A program made the position numbers and the translations under genes. Source: Sulfuricurvum sp. IAE1 (GTDB lineage Bacteria > Campylobacterota > Campylobacteria > Campylobacterales > Sulfurimonadaceae). From it: a DNA stretch of 64,000 nt. The stretch covers positions 1 through 64,000 of the forward strand of contig NZ_SLTI01000023.1 in assembly GCF_004347735.1 (NCBI RefSeq), read 5' to 3'. Positions 60,658 through 64,000 of the stretch are shown piece after piece (position 1 is the stretch's first letter; every line of letters starts with the position of its first letter). The notes under the pieces were generated by a model. The model saw only the letters and a program-made list of their open reading frames with translations. It made no database searches and had not been told where the DNA came from.

Positions 60658-61089
60658 TTAGGCGTGGATCATGCGGTGCTCGACCATCGAGCAGTGGTTT
60701 TGCACCACTTTCATCCCCGCATTGCGCGCTTTTTGCGCGGCATCGTTATTGACGATCCCTTTCTGGGCCCAGAACACTTTGACATCGCCGCGTTTGATGC
60801 ACTCGTCGGCAACCGCGTCCAGGGCATCGGGTTTACGGAAGATATTGACCATATCGACCGCGCAGGGGATCTCGGCGAGCGAACGGTATACCTTTTCTCC
60901 CAAAATGGTCTCTTCTTTCGGATAGACGGGGATGATCGTATATCCGGCGTTTTTGAGATACTCGGCAACGCGGTAGCTGTCTTTGGTCGAATCGGGAGAG
61001 AGTCCCAGAACCGCGATCGTTTTGACGTCCTCTAAAATCGCTTTGATTTCGTCATTGGTTGCATTGACGGTGGGAAATTGGCATTCCAT
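60658..61089 (-). CDS. CoA-binding (YccU-type) Rossmann protein
   Basis: A 143-residue protein of the CoA-binding family: IKAILEDVKTIAVLGLSPDS (about 14-33) is the Rossmann Gly loop, then YRVAEYLKNAGYTIIPVYPK, VDMVNIFRKPDALDAVADEC and a conserved end VVQNHCSMVEH. The start at ATG 61089 has GAGG seven bases upstream and is preferred to the ATG at 61107. The family's substrate is not known; it follows ilvA by nine bases on the upstream side and is probably its operon mate. Confidence 0.85.
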   Translation of the reverse strand: MECQFPTVNATNDEIKAILEDVKTIAVLGLSPDSTKDSYRVAEYLKNAGYTIIPVYPKEETILGEKVYRSLAEIPCAVDMVNIFRKPDALDAVADECIKRGDVKVFWAQKGIVNNDAAQKARNAGMKVVQNHCSMVEHRMIHA

Positions 61090-61234
61090 ATCGTATCCTC
61101 GGCACATATAGTTAGTTTCCCATTATACCAAAATCCGTGCATGACGCGCTAGCGATGTCCGCTTCGCCCCGGCGTTTGCCACGCAATTGCAACAGTATTT
61201 GCGGATAATTTCGCATCCACAATCAGGAGCAGCC

Positions 61235-61723
61235 ATGTCAGGACAGGAACTGACCTTCGGTGAGCACGAATTCATCGTCTCCAAAACAGATACTTCGGGG
61301 AAAATCGTCTACGGTAACGAACTTTTCATCAAAATGTCGGGGTATACCGAGCATGAACTTCTGGGTGCACCCCATAACATTCTGCGTCACCCCGATATGC
61401 CCGCTACCGTATATAAATACCTCTGGCAGACAATCCGGAAAAAAGAGGAGGTATTCGCCTACGTCGTCAACCGAACCAAAAACGGCGACTATTACTGGGT
61501 AATGGCCCACGTCACCGCCAGCCTGGACGAAAACGGCATCGTCATCGGTTATCACTCGGTCCGTCGCAAACCTTCCGCGCAGGCCGTCGCCACCATCAAA
61601 CCGCTCTACCGAAGCCTCCTCGAAGCCGAACGCAAGGGAAGCATTGCGGCGGGTGAAGCGCTGCTCAAATCGACATTACAACAACACAAGGTCTCGTATG
61701 ACGAATTTGTCCTCTCTCTCTAA
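61235..61723 (+). CDS. PAS-domain energy-taxis sensor, CetB/Aer-like
   Basis: A 162-residue soluble PAS protein. [20 protein letters not shown] (about 10-29), [23 protein letters not shown] (about 34-56) and [26 protein letters not shown] are close to Aer/CetB PAS domains that bind FAD and sense redox. There is no membrane span. The ATG at 61235 with AGGAG upstream is preferred to a longer start at 61187. Its 3' end overlaps the chemoreceptor gene by 26 bases, so the two are made together; in Campylobacter CetB and CetA form such a split Aer system. Confidence 0.85.
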   Translation: MSGQELTFGEHEFIVSKTDTSGKIVYGNELFIKMSGYTEHELLGAPHNILRHPDMPATVYKYLWQTIRKKEEVFAYVVNRTKNGDYYWVMAHVTASLDENGIVIGYHSVRRKPSAQAVATIKPLYRSLLEAERKGSIAAGEALLKSTLQQHKVSYDEFVLSL

Positions 61724-63122
61724 ACTCCAATATCTCAACATCATCTCGATTGCCGTTTTCTCGGTTGCGCTCGTTTTTGAGATCGTCACGATGGGTTTCG
61801 ACTGGATACGGGTGCTCAATCTGCTCAATTTTGCCATCGCCTGGGCAATATTCGTCAATATCCGAAAGGTTCAGTCCACGATCCATACCGTCGCCGATGT
61901 TATGAAAGAGATCGAACAAGGACACATGGAGACGCGGATCACGAACATCGACGACCACGGCGAGCTCAGAACGCTGTGCTGGAACACCAACAACATGATC
62001 GACCAGCTCGAAGTCTATCTGCGCGACACCGACGCGGTCATCGACGCCATCAGCCGCGACCGCTACTACCGCACCGTACAGAGTTCGGGGCTCAAAGGCT
62101 CCCTGCGCCGATCCGCCGAGAGCATCAACCAAAACGTGATCAAAATGCGCAACAGCCACGAAGCGCTCAAACTCTTCGACCTTGATGCCAAACTTGCCGA
62201 AATCAGCCGTTCGACGGGGGGGCTCGACGTCATCCAGCAAGACCTTGCCACCACCATCGAGCGCCTCTCGGACATCGCCAAACTCTCGCTTGCCACCGCG
62301 GAGCTCTCCACACAGACCGTCGGCGAAGTCGAAAACGTCTCGTCCGATCTGTGTTCCCTCACCGACCTCGTTCAACGCTCCAACGACGCGATCATCGCCC
62401 TGGGAACGCGGGCCAACGACATCAACTCGGTCGTCAACCTGATCAAAGACATCGCCGACCAGACTAACCTCCTCGCCCTCAATGCCGCCATCGAAGCCGC
62501 ACGTGCCGGCGAACACGGACGGGGTTTCGCGGTTGTCGCCGATGAGGTCCGAAAACTGGCCGAACGGACCCAGAAAGCGACGGGAGAGATCTCGATCGCG
62601 ATCCAGACCCTCCAGCAAGACACCCATGACCTCGAGACGAGCTCCGCCTCGATGAACGACATCGCGATCCAATCGAACGCGATGATGCAGACCTTTTCCG
62701 AAACAATCCTCCGTTTTAACGAAAACGCCCGGACAACCGCCGATCTGGTCGGAAACATCGAGCTTACCTCTTTTGTCACCCTTGCCAAAATCGACCACAT
62801 CCTCTTTAAAGGGCGCACCTACGATTCGGTTTATACCCGTAAGGCCGCGGGGACGTTCTTCGACCACCACAGCTGCCGGTTCGGTAAATGGTACGAAGGG
62901 GAGGTAGGACGCTCCAAATTCGGACGATTCCCGTCGTTCGGACGGCTCGACCAGCCGCATAAAGAGGTCCATACCAACGCCCTGCGGATCCTCGAATTCC
63001 TCACCGACGTCGACACGATCGGCGACAACAAAACCGAAATCATCGAGCGGTTCGCCAACATGGAAGAGTCCTCGCGCGAACTCTTCGTCCTGATGGATAC
63101 AATGCTCAAAGAAGCATCATAA
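61698..63122 (+). CDS. Methyl-accepting chemoreceptor with C-terminal CZB domain, CetA-like
   Basis: A 474-residue transducer. Two close membrane spans ([20 protein letters not shown], then [17 protein letters not shown]; about 11-55) leave almost no periplasmic loop, so sensing must be internal. A HAMP-like segment and a long helix lead to the MCP signalling tip ([20 protein letters not shown], then [18 protein letters not shown]; about 265-300). After the returning helix a CZB zinc-binding domain ends the protein ([33 protein letters not shown]; His/Cys ligands). The start is the ATG at 61698. Paired with the PAS protein as a two-part energy or oxidant taxis receptor. Confidence 0.88.
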   Translation: MTNLSSLSKLQYLNIISIAVFSVALVFEIVTMGFDWIRVLNLLNFAIAWAIFVNIRKVQSTIHTVADVMKEIEQGHMETRITNIDDHGELRTLCWNTNNMIDQLEVYLRDTDAVIDAISRDRYYRTVQSSGLKGSLRRSAESINQNVIKMRNSHEALKLFDLDAKLAEISRSTGGLDVIQQDLATTIERLSDIAKLSLATAELSTQTVGEVENVSSDLCSLTDLVQRSNDAIIALGTRANDINSVVNLIKDIADQTNLLALNAAIEAARAGEHGRGFAVVADEVRKLAERTQKATGEISIAIQTLQQDTHDLETSSASMNDIAIQSNAMMQTFSETILRFNENARTTADLVGNIELTSFVTLAKIDHILFKGRTYDSVYTRKAAGTFFDHHSCRFGKWYEGEVGRSKFGRFPSFGRLDQPHKEVHTNALRILEFLTDVDTIGDNKTEIIERFANMEESSRELFVLMDTMLKEAS

Positions 63123-63124
63123 TC

Positions 63125-63146
63125 GGGGGCAAACTGCCTTTTTTTT
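63125..63146 (+). terminator. Rho-independent terminator after the chemoreceptor
   Basis: GGCA (63128-63131) pairs with TGCC (63135-63138) over AAC, preceded by extra Gs, and is followed at once by eight Ts (63139-63146). The stem is short but the T-run is ideal and lies just past the stop at 63122. Confidence 0.55.
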
Positions 63147-63223
63147 AATCATCTTTTCACCGTTTCGCATCCGCGAACGGTGTATCATCTCATCCCTGCA
63201 ATGATATTCGCACAAGGAGAGGG

Positions 63224-64000
63224 ATGGTAACGGTACGACAGATGATCGACGAACGCCGTTTCATCATCCATTTTCAGCCCATCCTCTCGGTGCGTGGACG
63301 CACTTTTTTCGGAGTAGAGGCCCTCATTCGCGGCGTTTCGGCCGACGGAACGCCGATTTCCCCCGCCATGCTCTTCGAGCGGGCCGACGCCGAGGGCCTC
63401 GGGATGGAGCTCGACCGCCTCGCCCGGCATCTTGCCATCGAATCGTTTCACCCCCTTTGGGAACGCAACAAACGGCTGCTGCTCTTCGTCAACTTCGAAT
63501 CCAAGCTCATCGATTCGTACGAACCGGGGTCATATCTCTTCGACGGGCTGCTTAAACGCCACGGCATCCCCTTTAGCAACATCGTATTGGAAATCAAGGA
63601 AGACGAGATCGGCGATACCGCCAGACTCGAAGCCTTCTGCACCCACTACCGCAATCTCGGGTTCAACATTGCGCTCGACGACTTCGGCGTCGGACGCTCA
63701 AGTTTCGACCGCCTTGCGGTGGTCCGCCCCGACATTATAAAAATCGACCGTTCCCTGATCGCGGGAATCGATGGGGACCATATCCATCGTGAAATCGTCC
63801 ATGCCATCTGCCGTATGAGCACCAACATCGGTGCGATTGCGCTCGCCGAAGGGGTCGAAACCCCCGAAGAGGCCGCCTATGCCAAATACGCCGGGGCGAC
63901 ACTGATACAGGGCTTCTGGACTGCCCGTCCCACTCCCGATCCCGTCTGCGAGAATTTCCCGCTCAAAATCGATGCGATCAAGACCCGCTGCGACCGTCTC
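63224..64000 (+). CDS. EAL-domain c-di-GMP phosphodiesterase, 3' end cut by window edge
   Basis: An open frame of at least 259 codons running off the window, starting at ATG 63224 with AAGGAGA (63214-63220). EAL-domain landmarks in order: IIHFQPILSVRG, FFGVEALIRGV (EAL), LLLFVNFESKLID (Asn), IVLEIKEDEIGD (Glu), IALDDFGVGRSS (Asp-Asp), IIKIDRSLIAG (Lys), IALAEGVETPEEA (Glu) and LIQGFWTARP (Gln). All catalytic positions are present. No sensor precedes the domain; anything C-terminal is outside the window. It lies 101 bases after the chemoreceptor gene, beyond a terminator. Confidence 0.88.
   Translation, partial: MVTVRQMIDERRFIIHFQPILSVRGRTFFGVEALIRGVSADGTPISPAMLFERADAEGLGMELDRLARHLAIESFHPLWERNKRLLLFVNFESKLIDSYEPGSYLFDGLLKRHGIPFSNIVLEIKEDEIGDTARLEAFCTHYRNLGFNIALDDFGVGRSSFDRLAVVRPDIIKIDRSLIAGIDGDHIHREIVHAICRMSTNIGAIALAEGVETPEEAAYAKYAGATLIQGFWTARPTPDPVCENFPLKIDAIKTRCDRL

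Overview
The window reads as a Campylobacterota (Epsilonproteobacteria) chromosome, most like the Sulfurimonas/Sulfuricurvum group. This is inferred from gene style and order: a dense nadK-recN-tatD-mltD-rlpA-hisB-kdsC-lptC-lptA-engB-(acetyltransferase)-(MreD-like)-mrdA block, a 432-residue GluRS followed by a one-repeat YggT, a CetB/CetA-like energy-taxis pair, and many c-di-GMP and hybrid-kinase proteins. No rRNA or marker gene fixes the genus.

Region 1 (1 to about 12.9 kb) is accessory DNA and looks AT-richer than the rest. It opens with an ISL3-type transposase cut by the window edge and a few tiny ORFs. After that a single leftward gene train starts near 12.67 kb: sigma-70-like protein, NusA-like protein, DsbC-like disulfide protein, OmpA-like protein, TraF, TraH, EAL phosphodiesterase, a small unknown, a phage-type replisome organizer, a YdjM-like membrane hydrolase, a stand-alone receiver and a large cytoplasmic hybrid histidine kinase. 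TraF, TraH and DsbC are parts of an F-type conjugation system, so this is probably one arm of an integrative or plasmid-like conjugative element; the pore, coupling and relaxase genes are not in the window. The replisome-organizer gene carries an array of GTTAC half-sites, several as GTTACATGTAAC palindromes, next to an AT-rich stretch. That layout resembles the phage lambda O/ori arrangement.

Region 2 (13 to 23.3 kb) is signalling DNA: a sugar-binding-like periplasmic protein translationally coupled to a GGDEF-EAL protein, a receiver fused to a ribbon-helix-helix domain, tRNA-Glu, a CorC/HlyC-type transporter, a CHASE4-PAS-GGDEF-EAL protein and a PilZ-like protein.

Region 3 (23.4 to 31.7 kb) is a rightward housekeeping set: gltX, yggT, a soluble lytic transglycosylase, mobB, fbp, a small Cys-rich protein, metG and a MurF-N-like protein, with one lipoprotein gene on the opposite strand.

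Region 4 (31.7 to 40.4 kb) holds a CHASE hybrid kinase coupled to a REC-GGDEF protein, a YgjP-like metallopeptidase coupled to queC, gdhA, and ybeY, which looks leaderless.

Region 5 (40.4 to 51 kb) is the long leftward envelope and housekeeping operon, with a clear sigma-70 promoter before nadK.

Region 6 (51 to 64 kb) has an OmpR-type regulator, a second CHASE hybrid kinase/REC-GGDEF pair paralogous to that in region 4, a Ppx/GppA phosphatase, a WD40 plus helical-repeat protein, ilvA, a CoA-binding protein, a PAS/chemoreceptor pair and an EAL protein cut by the right edge. Seven proteins in 64 kb carry GGDEF, EAL or PilZ-like domains.
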